Part shown: positions 1 to 8,115 of the stretch, piece by piece | Position numbering within the stretch: position 1 is the stretch's first letter | Layout: every line of letters starts with the position of its first letter | Source: Streptomyces caniscabiei | GTDB taxonomy: Bacteria > Actinomycetota > Actinomycetes > Streptomycetales > Streptomycetaceae | Length of the DNA stretch: 64,000 bases | Assembly: GCF_014930365.1 (NCBI RefSeq) | Contig: NZ_JABXWI010000016.1 | Location: 186,001-250,000 of the forward strand | Direction: 5' to 3' | The notes under the pieces: generated by a model | What the model saw: the letters and a program-made list of their open reading frames with translations, nothing else | Told to the model about the DNA's origin: nothing | Databases searched by the model: none | Position numbers and translations under genes: made by a program

Positions 1-1
1 C

Positions 2-70
2 CGCTGTGTCGCGGCGGCGCGGACCGACGACGGCGAGAAGACGGGCAGCCAGTTCACGGTGGGGAGTTGA
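2..70 (+). CDS. C-terminal tail of an upstream gene (partial)
   Basis: An open frame enters from the left edge and stops at TGA 68-70. It encodes about 22 residues ending in DDGEKTGSQFTVGS, a composition typical of a hydrophilic protein tail. No function can be given from so short a piece. It could also be chance open sequence. The 71-304 stretch after it shows no convincing gene and holds the leader of pyc. Confidence 0.3.
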   Translation, partial: RCVAAARTDDGEKTGSQFTVGS

Positions 71-304
71 CGGGAAAACGGCGCAAGGAGGCGACTCGTG
101 TGGCACTGAGGGTCACACAAGGTGCAAGGCTGCGATGGCGCGATCGTCCCCGGGCGCGCCGACTGGGCGGAATGTCCGGCAGTCGTACAGTCTGGGCTTA
201 GGAAGTGACTGGGCTCACATGGCACTGAGTGACACGATTCCTGCGGTGTGACGGCATCATTGCCGGAACCATGGTGTCCTCATGGCAGCTCGAAGGGATC
301 AGGG

Positions 305-3300
305 ATGCTCCGCAAGGTACTGGTCGCCAACCGCGGCGAGATCGCCATCCGCGCGTTCCGCGCGGGCTACGAAGTGGGCGCGCGGACGGTCGCCGTCTTC
401 CCCCACGAAGACCGCAACTCGCTGCACCGGCTCAAGGCCGACGAGGCCTACGAGATCGGTGAACCGGGCCACCCCGTGCGGGCGTACCTCTCCGTCGAGG
501 AGATCATGCGCGCCGCCCGGCTGGCGGGCGCCGACGCCGTCTACCCGGGCTACGGCTTCCTCTCCGAGAACCCCGAGCTGGCCCGCGCGTGCGAGGAGGC
601 CGGCATCACCTTCGTCGGCCCCAGCGCCCACATCCTGGAGCTGACGGGCAACAAGGCGCGCGCGGTGGCCGCCGCCCGCGCCGCCGGCGTACCCGTTCTC
701 GGCTCGTCCGAGCCCTCCACCGACGTCGACGAACTCGTCCGCGCCGCCGAGGAGATCGGCTTCCCCGTCTTCGTCAAGGCCGTCGCGGGCGGCGGCGGCC
801 GCGGCATGCGCCGCGTCGAGGACCCGGCGACCCTGCGCGAGTCCATCGAGGCGGCGTCCCGCGAGGCGGCCTCCGCCTTCGGCGACCCGACCGTCTTCCT
901 GGAGAAGGCCGTCGTCGAGCCCCGTCACATCGAGGTGCAGATCCTCGCCGACGGCCACGGCAACGTCATCCACCTCTTCGAACGCGACTGTTCGGTGCAG
1001 CGCCGCCACCAGAAGGTCATCGAGCTGGCCCCGGCCCCGAACCTCGACCCCGCCCTGCGCGACCGCATCTGCGCCGACGCCGTCCGGTTCGCCCGGGAGA
1101 TCGGCTACCGCAACGCGGGCACCGTCGAGTTCCTCCTCGACCGCGAAGGCAACCACGTCTTCATCGAGATGAACCCCCGCATCCAGGTCGAGCACACGGT
1201 CACCGAGGAGGTCACCGACGTCGACCTCGTGCAGTCCCAGCTCCGTATCGCCGCCGGGGCCACCCTCGCCGACCTCGGGCTCTCCCAGGAGACCGTCACC
1301 CTGCGCGGCGCGGCCCTCCAGTGCCGCATCACCACCGAGGACCCCGCCAACGGCTTCCGCCCGGACACCGGCCGCATCAGCGCCTACCGTTCGCCCGGCG
1401 GCTCCGGCATCCGCCTCGACGGCGGCACCACCCACGCCGGTACGGAGATCAGCGCCCACTTCGACTCCATGCTGGTCAAACTGACCTGCCGGGGCCGGGA
1501 CTTCACCACCGCCGTCAACCGGGCCCGCCGCGCCGTCGCCGAGTTCCGCATCCGGGGCGTCGCCACCAACATCCCGTTCCTCCAGGCCGTCCTCGACGAC
1601 CCGGACTTCCAGGCGGGCCAGGTCACCACCTCGTTCATCGAGCAGCGCCCGCACCTGCTGACCTCCCGGCACTCCGCCGACCGGGGCACCAAGCTGCTCA
1701 CCTATCTGGCCGACGTGACGGTCAACAAGCCGAACGGCCCCCGCCCCGACCTGATCGACCCCGCCACCAAGCTCCCGAGGCCCACCGCCGCCGAACCCCC
1801 GGCCGGCTCCAAGCAGAAGCTCGTCGAACTCGGCCCCGAGGGCTTCGCCCGCTGGCTGCGCGAGTCCCCGACCATCGGCGTCACCGACACCACCTTCCGC
1901 GACGCCCACCAGTCGCTGCTCGCCACCCGGGTCCGCACCAAGGACATGCTCGCCGTCGCCCCCGTGGTCGCCCGGACCCTGCCGCAGCTGCTCTCCCTGG
2001 AGTGCTGGGGCGGCGCCACCTACGACGTCGCCCTCCGCTTCCTCGCCGAGGACCCCTGGGAGCGGCTGGCCGCCTTCCGGGCCGCCGCCCCCAACATCTG
2101 CCTCCAGATGCTGCTGCGCGGCCGCAACACCGTCGGCTACACGCCGTACCCGACCGAGGTGACCGACGCCTTCGTCCAGGAGGCCACCGAGACCGGCATC
2201 GACATCTTCCGGATCTTCGACGCGCTCAACGACGTCGGCCAGATGCGGCCCGCCATCGACGCCGTACGCGCCACCGGAACGGCCGTCGCCGAGGTCGCCC
2301 TCTGCTACACGTCGGATCTCTCCAACCCCGCCGAGCAGCTCTACACCCTCGACTACTACCTCCGGCTCGCCGAGCAGATCGTCGAGGCGGGCGCCCACGT
2401 CCTCGCCGTCAAGGACATGGCGGGCCTGCTGCGCGCCCCGGCCGCCACCAAGCTCGTGACCGCCCTGCGCCGCGAGTTCGACCTGCCGGTGCACATCCAC
2501 ACCCACGACACCGCGGGCGGCCAGCTCGCCACCTACCTCGCCGCGATCCAGGCCGGCGCCGACGCGGTCGACGGGGCCGTGGCCTCCATGGCGGGCACCA
2601 CCTCCCAGCCGTCGCTGTCGGCGATCGTCGCCGCCACCGACTACTCCGACCGCCCCACCGGCCTCGACCTGACGGCCGTCGGCGACCTGGAGCCGTACTG
2701 GGAGAGCGTCCGCCGTATCTACGCCCCCTTCGAGGCGGGCCTCGCCTCCCCGACCGGCCGCGTCTACGACCACGAGATCCCCGGCGGCCAGCTCTCCAAC
2801 CTGCGCACCCAGGCCGTCGCGCTCGGCCTCGGCGACCGCTTCGAGGACATCGAGGCGATGTACACCGCCGCCGACCGCATCCTCGGCCACCTGGTGAAGG
2901 TCACCCCCTCCTCCAAGGTGGTCGGCGACCTCGCCCTGCACCTCGTCGGCGCCGGAGTGACCCCCGCCGACTTCGAGGCCACGCCCGACCGGTTCGACAT
3001 CCCCGACTCCGTCATCGGCTTCCTGCGCGGCGAACTGGGCACCCCGCCCGGCGGCTGGCCCGAGCCGTTCCGCAGCAAGGCCCTCCAGGGCCGCGCCGAC
3101 GCCAAGCCCGTCCAGGACCTCGGCGCCGAGGACCGCGCCGGGCTGGAGAAGGACCGTCGCGCCACCCTCAACCGGCTCCTCTTCCCCGGCCCCACACGCG
3201 AGTTCGAGACCCACCGCCAGACCTACGGCGACACCAGCGTCCTCGACAGCAAGGACTTCTTCTACGGTCTCGGCCCCGGCAAGGAGTACGCCGTCGACCT

Positions 3301-3679
3301 GGAGCCCGGTGTGCGCCTGCTCATCGGTCTGGAGGCCGTGGGCGAGGCCGACGAACGCGGGATGCGCACGGTGATGTCGACCCTGAACGGCCAGCTGCGG
3401 CCGATCCAGATCCGCGACAAGGCCGCCTCCTCCGACCTCCCCGTCACCGAGAAGGCCGACCGCTCCAACCCCGGGCATGTCGCCGCCCCGTTCGCCGGGG
3501 TGGTCACCCTCGTGGTCGCCGAGGGCGACGAGGTCGCGGCCGGCGCGACGGTCGCCACCATCGAGGCGATGAAGATGGAGGCCACCATCACCGTCCCGAA
3601 GGCCGGGCGGGTCTCCCGCCTCGCCATCAACAAGATCCAGCAGGTGGAGGGCGGCGATCTGCTCGTCGAGATCGTCTGA
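305..3679 (+). CDS. pyc: pyruvate carboxylase
   Basis: Biotin-dependent, ATP-driven carboxylation of pyruvate to oxaloacetate, a cytoplasmic anaplerotic step. The 1124-residue product has the full single-chain layout of the family: biotin carboxylase at about 1-450 (starts MLRKVLVANRGEIAIR; ATP-grasp glycine loop GGGGRGMR; FIEMNPRIQVEH), carboxyltransferase from about 520 (GVTDTTFRDAHQSLLATR), then a C-terminal biotinyl domain with EAMKMEA, the biotinylated Lys being near residue 1090. The ATG at 305 is chosen because MLRKVL matches the family N-terminus and is preceded by purine-rich GAAGGGATCAGGG; an in-frame start at 248 would only add unrelated residues. Transcription probably ends at the hairpin at 3694-3729. 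Identification is very secure. Confidence 0.97.
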   Translation: MLRKVLVANRGEIAIRAFRAGYEVGARTVAVFPHEDRNSLHRLKADEAYEIGEPGHPVRAYLSVEEIMRAARLAGADAVYPGYGFLSENPELARACEEAGITFVGPSAHILELTGNKARAVAAARAAGVPVLGSSEPSTDVDELVRAAEEIGFPVFVKAVAGGGGRGMRRVEDPATLRESIEAASREAASAFGDPTVFLEKAVVEPRHIEVQILADGHGNVIHLFERDCSVQRRHQKVIELAPAPNLDPALRDRICADAVRFAREIGYRNAGTVEFLLDREGNHVFIEMNPRIQVEHTVTEEVTDVDLVQSQLRIAAGATLADLGLSQETVTLRGAALQCRITTEDPANGFRPDTGRISAYRSPGGSGIRLDGGTTHAGTEISAHFDSMLVKLTCRGRDFTTAVNRARRAVAEFRIRGVATNIPFLQAVLDDPDFQAGQVTTSFIEQRPHLLTSRHSADRGTKLLTYLADVTVNKPNGPRPDLIDPATKLPRPTAAEPPAGSKQKLVELGPEGFARWLRESPTIGVTDTTFRDAHQSLLATRVRTKDMLAVAPVVARTLPQLLSLECWGGATYDVALRFLAEDPWERLAAFRAAAPNICLQMLLRGRNTVGYTPYPTEVTDAFVQEATETGIDIFRIFDALNDVGQMRPAIDAVRATGTAVAEVALCYTSDLSNPAEQLYTLDYYLRLAEQIVEAGAHVLAVKDMAGLLRAPAATKLVTALRREFDLPVHIHTHDTAGGQLATYLAAIQAGADAVDGAVASMAGTTSQPSLSAIVAATDYSDRPTGLDLTAVGDLEPYWESVRRIYAPFEAGLASPTGRVYDHEIPGGQLSNLRTQAVALGLGDRFEDIEAMYTAADRILGHLVKVTPSSKVVGDLALHLVGAGVTPADFEATPDRFDIPDSVIGFLRGELGTPPGGWPEPFRSKALQGRADAKPVQDLGAEDRAGLEKDRRATLNRLLFPGPTREFETHRQTYGDTSVLDSKDFFYGLGPGKEYAVDLEPGVRLLIGLEAVGEADERGMRTVMSTLNGQLRPIQIRDKAASSDLPVTEKADRSNPGHVAAPFAGVVTLVVAEGDEVAAGATVATIEAMKMEATITVPKAGRVSRLAINKIQQVEGGDLLVEIV

Positions 3680-3693
3680 CGCTCCGCGCGGTC

Positions 3694-3729
3694 GAGGCGC
3701 CCATGCCCTGGGCAGGGCATGGGCGCCTC
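3694..3729. terminator. bidirectional hairpin terminator
   Basis: A perfect 17-bp stem (GAGGCGCCCATGCCCTG and its complement) around a two-base loop lies between the convergent ends of pyc and the lipoprotein gene. It can serve both strands. There is no U tract, as is common in streptomycetes. Confidence 0.85.
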
Positions 3730-3753
3730 CGCTGTTCGTCCGCGCCCGACCGA

Positions 3754-4299
3754 TCAGACGCGGGGGAAGAACTCCAGCACCGCCGTGCCGGCCTTGAGGG
3801 ACTTCACGCGGAAGCCGAGGCCGTTGAGACCGCCGGTGCCACCCTCGCCGATCGAGGAGCTGAGGTGCGTACCGGCTCCCGAGGACTGGAGCACGACGGT
3901 GTCGTCGGTGACCTCCGCGACGCGGAGATCGCCGACGCCGAAACGGCTGTCCACCTCGATGGACAGAGGCCCGGACACGGTGAGTTCACACCGGCCGTCG
4001 AAGCATGCCTCGGTGCCGGTGCCGGTGCCGGTGCCGGTGCCGGTGCCGGTGGCGTCGGCCGCGCCTCGGCCGCCGTCGGGGTCGCCCGTCTCGGCGGGGG
4101 CTTTGTCGCCGTCATCGGCTTCGGGCTCGGCGGCTGTCGCGGAGGCCGGGGTCGTTGTCGGCTGCGGTCGGGCCTCCGACGGTGGCCTGCCGCTGCCGTC
4201 GGAGCCGTCGTCCTGCACGCCGTCCCCGCCGCAGCCGGTGAGCGCCCACGCCAGGGACGCCGCCACCGCGACGCCGATCCGGCCCCTGCCCGTGCCCAT
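3754..4299 (-). CDS. small lipoprotein of unknown function
   Basis: A 181-residue exported protein. It starts MGTGRGRIGVAVAASLAWALTGC: basic residues, a hydrophobic run and the lipobox LTGC, so it is probably lipidated at Cys and held on the outer face of the membrane. An acidic, Pro/Thr/Ala-rich linker follows, then a (Thr-Gly)n run written by a 6-bp DNA repeat, then a beta-rich C-terminal domain of about 80 residues with two Cys (CFDGRC). The ATG is preceded by AAGGGCTGACGT. I do not recognise the C-terminal domain, so no function is proposed. Confidence 0.75.
   Translation of the reverse strand: MGTGRGRIGVAVAASLAWALTGCGGDGVQDDGSDGSGRPPSEARPQPTTTPASATAAEPEADDGDKAPAETGDPDGGRGAADATGTGTGTGTGTGTEACFDGRCELTVSGPLSIEVDSRFGVGDLRVAEVTDDTVVLQSSGAGTHLSSSIGEGGTGGLNGLGFRVKSLKAGTAVLEFFPRV
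4011..4050. repeat. hexanucleotide tandem repeat (CGGTGC)n
   Basis: Six and a half copies of CGGTGC in a row lie inside the lipoprotein gene and encode alternating Thr-Gly on the minus strand. The unit is a multiple of three, so slippage would change linker length without a frameshift. Confidence 0.9.
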
Positions 4300-4395
4300 A
4301 CGTCAGCCCTTCAACTCGCACGCCCACACGCTCTGTTGATCCCCTTTGGCGGGACCCGTCCCTTTATACGGGGTACGCGGGCCCGCACGGTCCCT

Positions 4396-4441
4396 CGTCG
4401 TCGAACCTCACCCTTGGGCGTCGTCGAACCTCACCCTTGGG
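4396..4441. repeat. 23-bp direct tandem duplication
   Basis: Two identical 23-bp copies (core TCGAACCTCACCCTTGGG) occupy 4396-4418 and 4419-4441. The right copy contains the last codons and stop of the ABC ATPase gene, and the left copy lies just past it. This looks like a recent slippage duplication of the gene end. Confidence 0.85.
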
Positions 4442-6221
4442 GGACGGGCGGCCGGGCCACGGTGGCGAGGAGCGAGGCCGTGAAGGGGTGCCGTGGTGCG
4501 GTGAGAAGCCGTCGGGCGGGGCCTTGCTCGACGATCTCCCCCGCGTCCATGACGGCGATGCGATCGGCGACGGAGGCGGTGTCCAGGTCGTGGGTGATCA
4601 GGACCAGCGCCGGTGCGGCGGGAGCCGTTGCGATGTCCGCGCCGGTGCCGAGCAGGCCCGTGAGGACGTCGAGGATGCCGCGTCGGCTGACCGTGTCCAG
4701 GCCGGAGGTGATCTCGTCGCAGATCAAAACACGGGGGTGGGCGAGGAGCGCGCGGGCCAGGGCGGCGCGCTGGAGTTCGCCGCCCGACAGTCGGCCGGGG
4801 TGGCGGTGGGCCAGTTCCGGGAGGAGGCCCAGGCGATCCAGCGTCGCCAGCGCCTCGGCCTCGGCGGTTCCGGCGTCGACTCCGCGCAGCCGGACCGCCG
4901 TGCGGGCGATCTGCCGCAGGACCGTGCGGTGCTCGTCGAACGCGGCGCGGGCGTCCTGGAAGACGTACTGCACGGCCGCCAACTGCCCCCGGGAGCGGTC
5001 GCGCAGGCTGCGGGGCAGTGGCGTGCCGTCGAGGAGGACCTCGCCGTCGTGGTCGCGGTGGAGCCCCGCGAGACAGCGGGCCAACGTGGTCTTGCCGCTG
5101 CCCGAGCGGCCGACGACGGCCAGCAACCGCCCGGCGTGCAGGTCCAGTTCGGGGGCGCGCACGGTCACCGGGGCGCCATGTGCGCCGTCGCGGTGGTGGG
5201 CGACGAGGTCACGTACGCGCAGCACCGGCCGGGTGTCGTGCGTGGTCGCCGTGCCGTCTCGACCGGCGGAGGCCGTCGGTGCCGTCGAGGCCGTGGAGGC
5301 CGTGGAGGCCGTGGAGGCCGTCGGCATGGTCGTCGCGGGGGCCGTTGTCGTCGCTGCCTCCGTGTCCCTCTCGCTGTCCGCCTGCCCGGCCGCCGCGCCC
5401 AGGTCGGTGAACGAGGCGTGTGCGTCCAGGAGTCGGCGGGTCCAGGGGTGCCGGGGCGCCGACCACACGTGCGTGGTCGGGCCCGACTCCACGACCCGTC
5501 CCGCACGCATGACATGGACCTCGTCGGCGAGCGCGCGGACGACGTCGAGGTCGTGGCTGAGCAGGACGACCGCGATGCCGCGCGCCGCGATCGTCGCCAG
5601 CTGCCCGACGACGAGCCCCTTGGTCAGCGCGTCCTGGCCGGTGGTGGGCTCGTCGGCGACGACGACCTCGGCACCGAGCAGGAGGGCCTGGGCGAGGACG
5701 ACGCGCTGCTGCTGGCCGCCGGAGAGCTGGTGCGGGTGGCGGCGCAACAGGGTCTCGGCGTCCGGGAGCCGGGCGTCGGCCAGCGCTCGGAGCACCTGTG
5801 CCCGAGCTGCCGCCCGGCGTCGGCCGCGCGGCAGATGACGGACCTGTGGGCGGGCGATGTCCGTCAGGAGGGCGCTGATCCGGCGGGCGGGGTTGAGGAC
5901 GGAGGCCGGGTGCTGCGGCACGTACCCGACGAGGCCCCCGGCCCCGCCGAGTCGCCCGGCGGCTCGGCGGACCTCGCCGGTGACGCGCGCGCCCGCCGGG
6001 AACTCGCCGAGCAGCGCCAGCCCGGTGGTGGTCTTCCCGCTGCCCGAGGCACCCACCAGCGCGGTGACCCTGCCGGGCAGCACCCGCAGACTCACCCCGT
6101 CCACGATCGCCCGCCCGCCCACCTCGACCCGGAGGTCCGTGAGTTCGGCCAAGGGCGCCGGGGCGAGTTCGGCCAGGGGTGCCGGGGCGGCCGTGCCGCT
6201 CCCGTCGTCGTACCGCGTCAC
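4431..6221 (-). CDS. fused double ATPase of an Opp/Dpp/Nik-type ABC importer
   Basis: A 596-residue protein joining two ABC nucleotide-binding domains that other systems make separately (DppD/DppF, NikD/NikE). Domain 1 has Walker A GASGSGKTT near residue 57, signature LSGGQQQR and Walker B VVVADEPT. Domain 2 has Walker A GRSGSGKTT near 370, signature LSGGELQR and Walker B VLICDEIT. An Ala/Ser/Thr linker near 297-312 is written by a 9-bp DNA repeat. The GTG at 6221 overlaps the TGA of the permease gene (GTGA) and has AGGAA upstream. It is the last gene of the operon and powers the two permeases encoded before it. The substrate cannot be read from the ATPase; the operon suggests a small peptide-like metal chelate. 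Confidence 0.9.
   Translation of the reverse strand: MTRYDDGSGTAAPAPLAELAPAPLAELTDLRVEVGGRAIVDGVSLRVLPGRVTALVGASGSGKTTTGLALLGEFPAGARVTGEVRRAAGRLGGAGGLVGYVPQHPASVLNPARRISALLTDIARPQVRHLPRGRRRAAARAQVLRALADARLPDAETLLRRHPHQLSGGQQQRVVLAQALLLGAEVVVADEPTTGQDALTKGLVVGQLATIAARGIAVVLLSHDLDVVRALADEVHVMRAGRVVESGPTTHVWSAPRHPWTRRLLDAHASFTDLGAAAGQADSERDTEAATTTAPATTMPTASTASTASTASTAPTASAGRDGTATTHDTRPVLRVRDLVAHHRDGAHGAPVTVRAPELDLHAGRLLAVVGRSGSGKTTLARCLAGLHRDHDGEVLLDGTPLPRSLRDRSRGQLAAVQYVFQDARAAFDEHRTVLRQIARTAVRLRGVDAGTAEAEALATLDRLGLLPELAHRHPGRLSGGELQRAALARALLAHPRVLICDEITSGLDTVSRRGILDVLTGLLGTGADIATAPAAPALVLITHDLDTASVADRIAVMDAGEIVEQGPARRLLTAPRHPFTASLLATVARPPVPQG
5284..5322. repeat. 9-bp tandem repeat in the linker of the fused ATPase
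   Basis: About four copies of GAGGCCGTG encode a Thr-Ala-Ser run between the two ATPase domains. The unit keeps the reading frame. Confidence 0.75.
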
Positions 6222-7090
6222 GAGAGTCGTTCCTTCCGTGCCTGTCGCCCACCGGGCTTCTCCAGCGCCGCGTCGAAGAGGAGGTTCGTGCCCGTGGTGA
6301 GCGCGACGATCAGCAGGGCGGGCACGACCACGGCCCACGGCTGCACGAACAGGCCGGTGCGGTTGCGGTCGACCATCACCGCCCAGTCGGCCGCGTCCGG
6401 GGTCACCCCGACCCCGAGGAAGGCGGCCGTGGCGACCAGGTACAGCACCCCGGTCAGCCGGGTGCCGGCGTCGGCGCCCAAGGTGCGCAGGATCGTCCGG
6501 CCGACGTAGCCGACGGCCGTGCGCCACCAGCTCTCGCCCTGGAGGCGGAGCGCCTCGACGACCGGCCGGGCGGCGGCCTCCGTGGCGGCGGCGCGCACGA
6601 GGCGGGCCGCGTCGGGCACGTTGACCAGCGCGACGAGCAGGGCGAGGCCGACGGCTCCGGTGGTGAGCACCGACGCGACCAGCAGGATCAGCAGCAGCGA
6701 CGGGACGGCGATCAGGATGTCCAGCGGACGCATCAGCAGCTCCTCCAGCCACCGCCGGTGCGTCAGCGCGGCGACCAGACCGACCGGCAGGGCGACGAGA
6801 TAGGCCAGCGCTCCGGCGCCGAGCGCGGTCAGCACGACCGGCCGGCCGCCGTGGAGCACCTGCTGCCACACGTCCCGGCCCACGAAGTCCGTGCCGAGCC
6901 AGTGCCCGTCGCCGAGGGTGAAGGACGCGGCCCGTGCGGACGGTTCCCCCGCGAACACCGGTCCCAGCAGGGCGAGAAGGAGGGGGACCGCGACGACCGT
7001 GAGGCCGAGCACGAAACGGCCGGTGGGCCGCCACCGGGCGCGCGGGGCGGCGTCCGTGCCGGGCGGGCCGGTGTCCGTGGCCGTCGTCAT
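6218..7090 (-). CDS. ABC importer permease, DppC/NikC type
   Basis: A 290-residue inner-membrane permease. It opens with a short cytoplasmic tail and a first helix (FVLGLTVVAVPLLLALLGPVF), then the DppC-type GTDFVGRDVWQQVLHGGR motif and about five further helices, and has the coupling-loop region (EALRLQGESWWRTAVGYVGR) that contacts the ATPase. The ATG at 7090 overlaps the stop of the preceding permease gene, as expected for tight coupling. It pairs with the DppB-type permease encoded just before it. Confidence 0.9.
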   Translation of the reverse strand: MTTATDTGPPGTDAAPRARWRPTGRFVLGLTVVAVPLLLALLGPVFAGEPSARAASFTLGDGHWLGTDFVGRDVWQQVLHGGRPVVLTALGAGALAYLVALPVGLVAALTHRRWLEELLMRPLDILIAVPSLLLILLVASVLTTGAVGLALLVALVNVPDAARLVRAAATEAAARPVVEALRLQGESWWRTAVGYVGRTILRTLGADAGTRLTGVLYLVATAAFLGVGVTPDAADWAVMVDRNRTGLFVQPWAVVVPALLIVALTTGTNLLFDAALEKPGGRQARKERLS

Positions 7091-8115
7091 GCCGCCACCT
7101 CCGCCCGGGGTGCCAGCCGTCGGGCGACCACGTCCGCGCCGAGGTTGAGCACGACGGTCAGGACGCCGAAGACCACGGCGAGGCCCTGGACCACGGGGAC
7201 GTCGCGTTCGGCGACGGCGTTGAGGAGGACGGTGCCGAGTCCGGGAATCACGAAGAGGGCCTCCACGACGATGACGCCGCACAGCAACCAGTCGATGGTG
7301 CGGGCGAGTTGCTGGGCGGCGGGGGCGAGGGCGTTCGGGAGGGCGTGGGTGTAGCGGACGCGGGCGCCGGACACGCCGTACCGGCGGGCGTGGGCGACGT
7401 ACGGGGAGGCGAGGGCGTCGACCATGCCGGCCCGGACCAGCCGGACGAGGGAGCAGACCGGCCGGGACAGCAGGACGAGGACGGGCAGGACGAGGGCGGC
7501 CGGGTGGGCCAGGAGGTCGGTGCCGTAGCCGACGGCGGTCGGCGGCAGCCAGCCCAGTCGCAGCGCGAACACGGTCACCAGCAGCACCCCGAGGGCGAAC
7601 TCGGGGACCGCGTACACGGCGAGCGTCAGGGAGCTGACCAGCCGGTCGACCGGCCCGCCCTCGTGGCGGGCGGCCAGCACGCCGAGGCCGAAGCCGAGCG
7701 GGACGAGCAGTGCCACGGTGAGCGCGGCAAGCAGCAGCGTCGGCCCGAAACCGTCGGCGATGTACTGGGTGACCGGGCGGCCGGAGGTCAGCGAGGTGCC
7801 GAAGTCGCCGTGCAACAGGCCCGTCGCCCAGTCGGCCAGCCGTTCGTGCACCGGCCGGTCGAGGTGCATCGCCTCGCGGATGGCGGCGATGCGCGCCGGG
7901 TCGGGCTGGTCGCCGGCCAGCGCGACCGCGGCGTCGCCCGGCAGCGCCTCGGTGAGCGCGAAGACCAGCAGCACGACGGCCACGGTCTGGGCCGCGCCGA
8001 GCAGGAGGCGCCGGGCCACGAAGGAGAGGCGGGGCGTCGGACGAGTGCCGCGCCGTCGTGGCTGGTCGCGCAGTTCCCCGCGCCCCTTCGGGGCGCGGGC
8101 GAACCCTGGGATCAC
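7087..8115 (-). CDS. ABC importer permease, DppB/NikB type
   Basis: Inner-membrane permease of the Opp/Dpp/Nik family with about six helices. Family features include ALTEALPGDAAVALAG after helix 1, LDRPVHERLADWATGLLHGDFGTSLTSGRPV, and a C-terminal coupling loop (RYGVSGARVRYTHALPNAL). The start is uncertain. GTG 8115 overlaps the TGA of the binding-protein gene and has AAGGTG upstream, but the next about 25 residues would be encoded by a copy of the common streptomycete GCGCAGTTCCCCGCGCCCC repeat. GTG 8019 (MARRLLLGAAQTVAVV) gives a family-like N-terminus but has no visible ribosome site. The function call does not depend on this choice. Confidence 0.88.
   Translation of the reverse strand: MIPGFARAPKGRGELRDQPRRRGTRPTPRLSFVARRLLLGAAQTVAVVLLVFALTEALPGDAAVALAGDQPDPARIAAIREAMHLDRPVHERLADWATGLLHGDFGTSLTSGRPVTQYIADGFGPTLLLAALTVALLVPLGFGLGVLAARHEGGPVDRLVSSLTLAVYAVPEFALGVLLVTVFALRLGWLPPTAVGYGTDLLAHPAALVLPVLVLLSRPVCSLVRLVRAGMVDALASPYVAHARRYGVSGARVRYTHALPNALAPAAQQLARTIDWLLCGVIVVEALFVIPGLGTVLLNAVAERDVPVVQGLAVVFGVLTVVLNLGADVVARRLAPRAEVAA
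8061..8100. repeat. dispersed streptomycete repeat, copy A
   Basis: Contains GCGCAGTTCCCCGCGCCCC, TTCG loop and the complementary GGGGCGCGGG, giving a compact hairpin. It lies at the junction of the binding-protein and permease genes inside the operon. Related copies occur at 32149, 44500 and 49959. Confidence 0.8.

Noticed and set aside
6..251. An 81-codon plus-strand frame before pyc
   Set aside because: Arg/Ser-rich, no ribosome site, no family resemblance, and part of it lies in the probable pyc leader.
299..3478. A 1059-codon open frame antisense to pyc
   Set aside because: Very long antisense frames are usual in DNA of this GC content; the sense frame encodes a complete pyruvate carboxylase, while the antisense product is a Gly/Val/Asp-rich sequence without domains.
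4011..4050. Hexamer repeat considered as a CRISPR or regulatory array
   Set aside because: No spacers and a perfect in-frame coding repeat.
589..5838. A 1749-codon plus-strand frame through pyc and the ABC ATPase
   Set aside because: It shadows two well-supported genes in another frame, is dominated by Arg and Pro, and matches no family.
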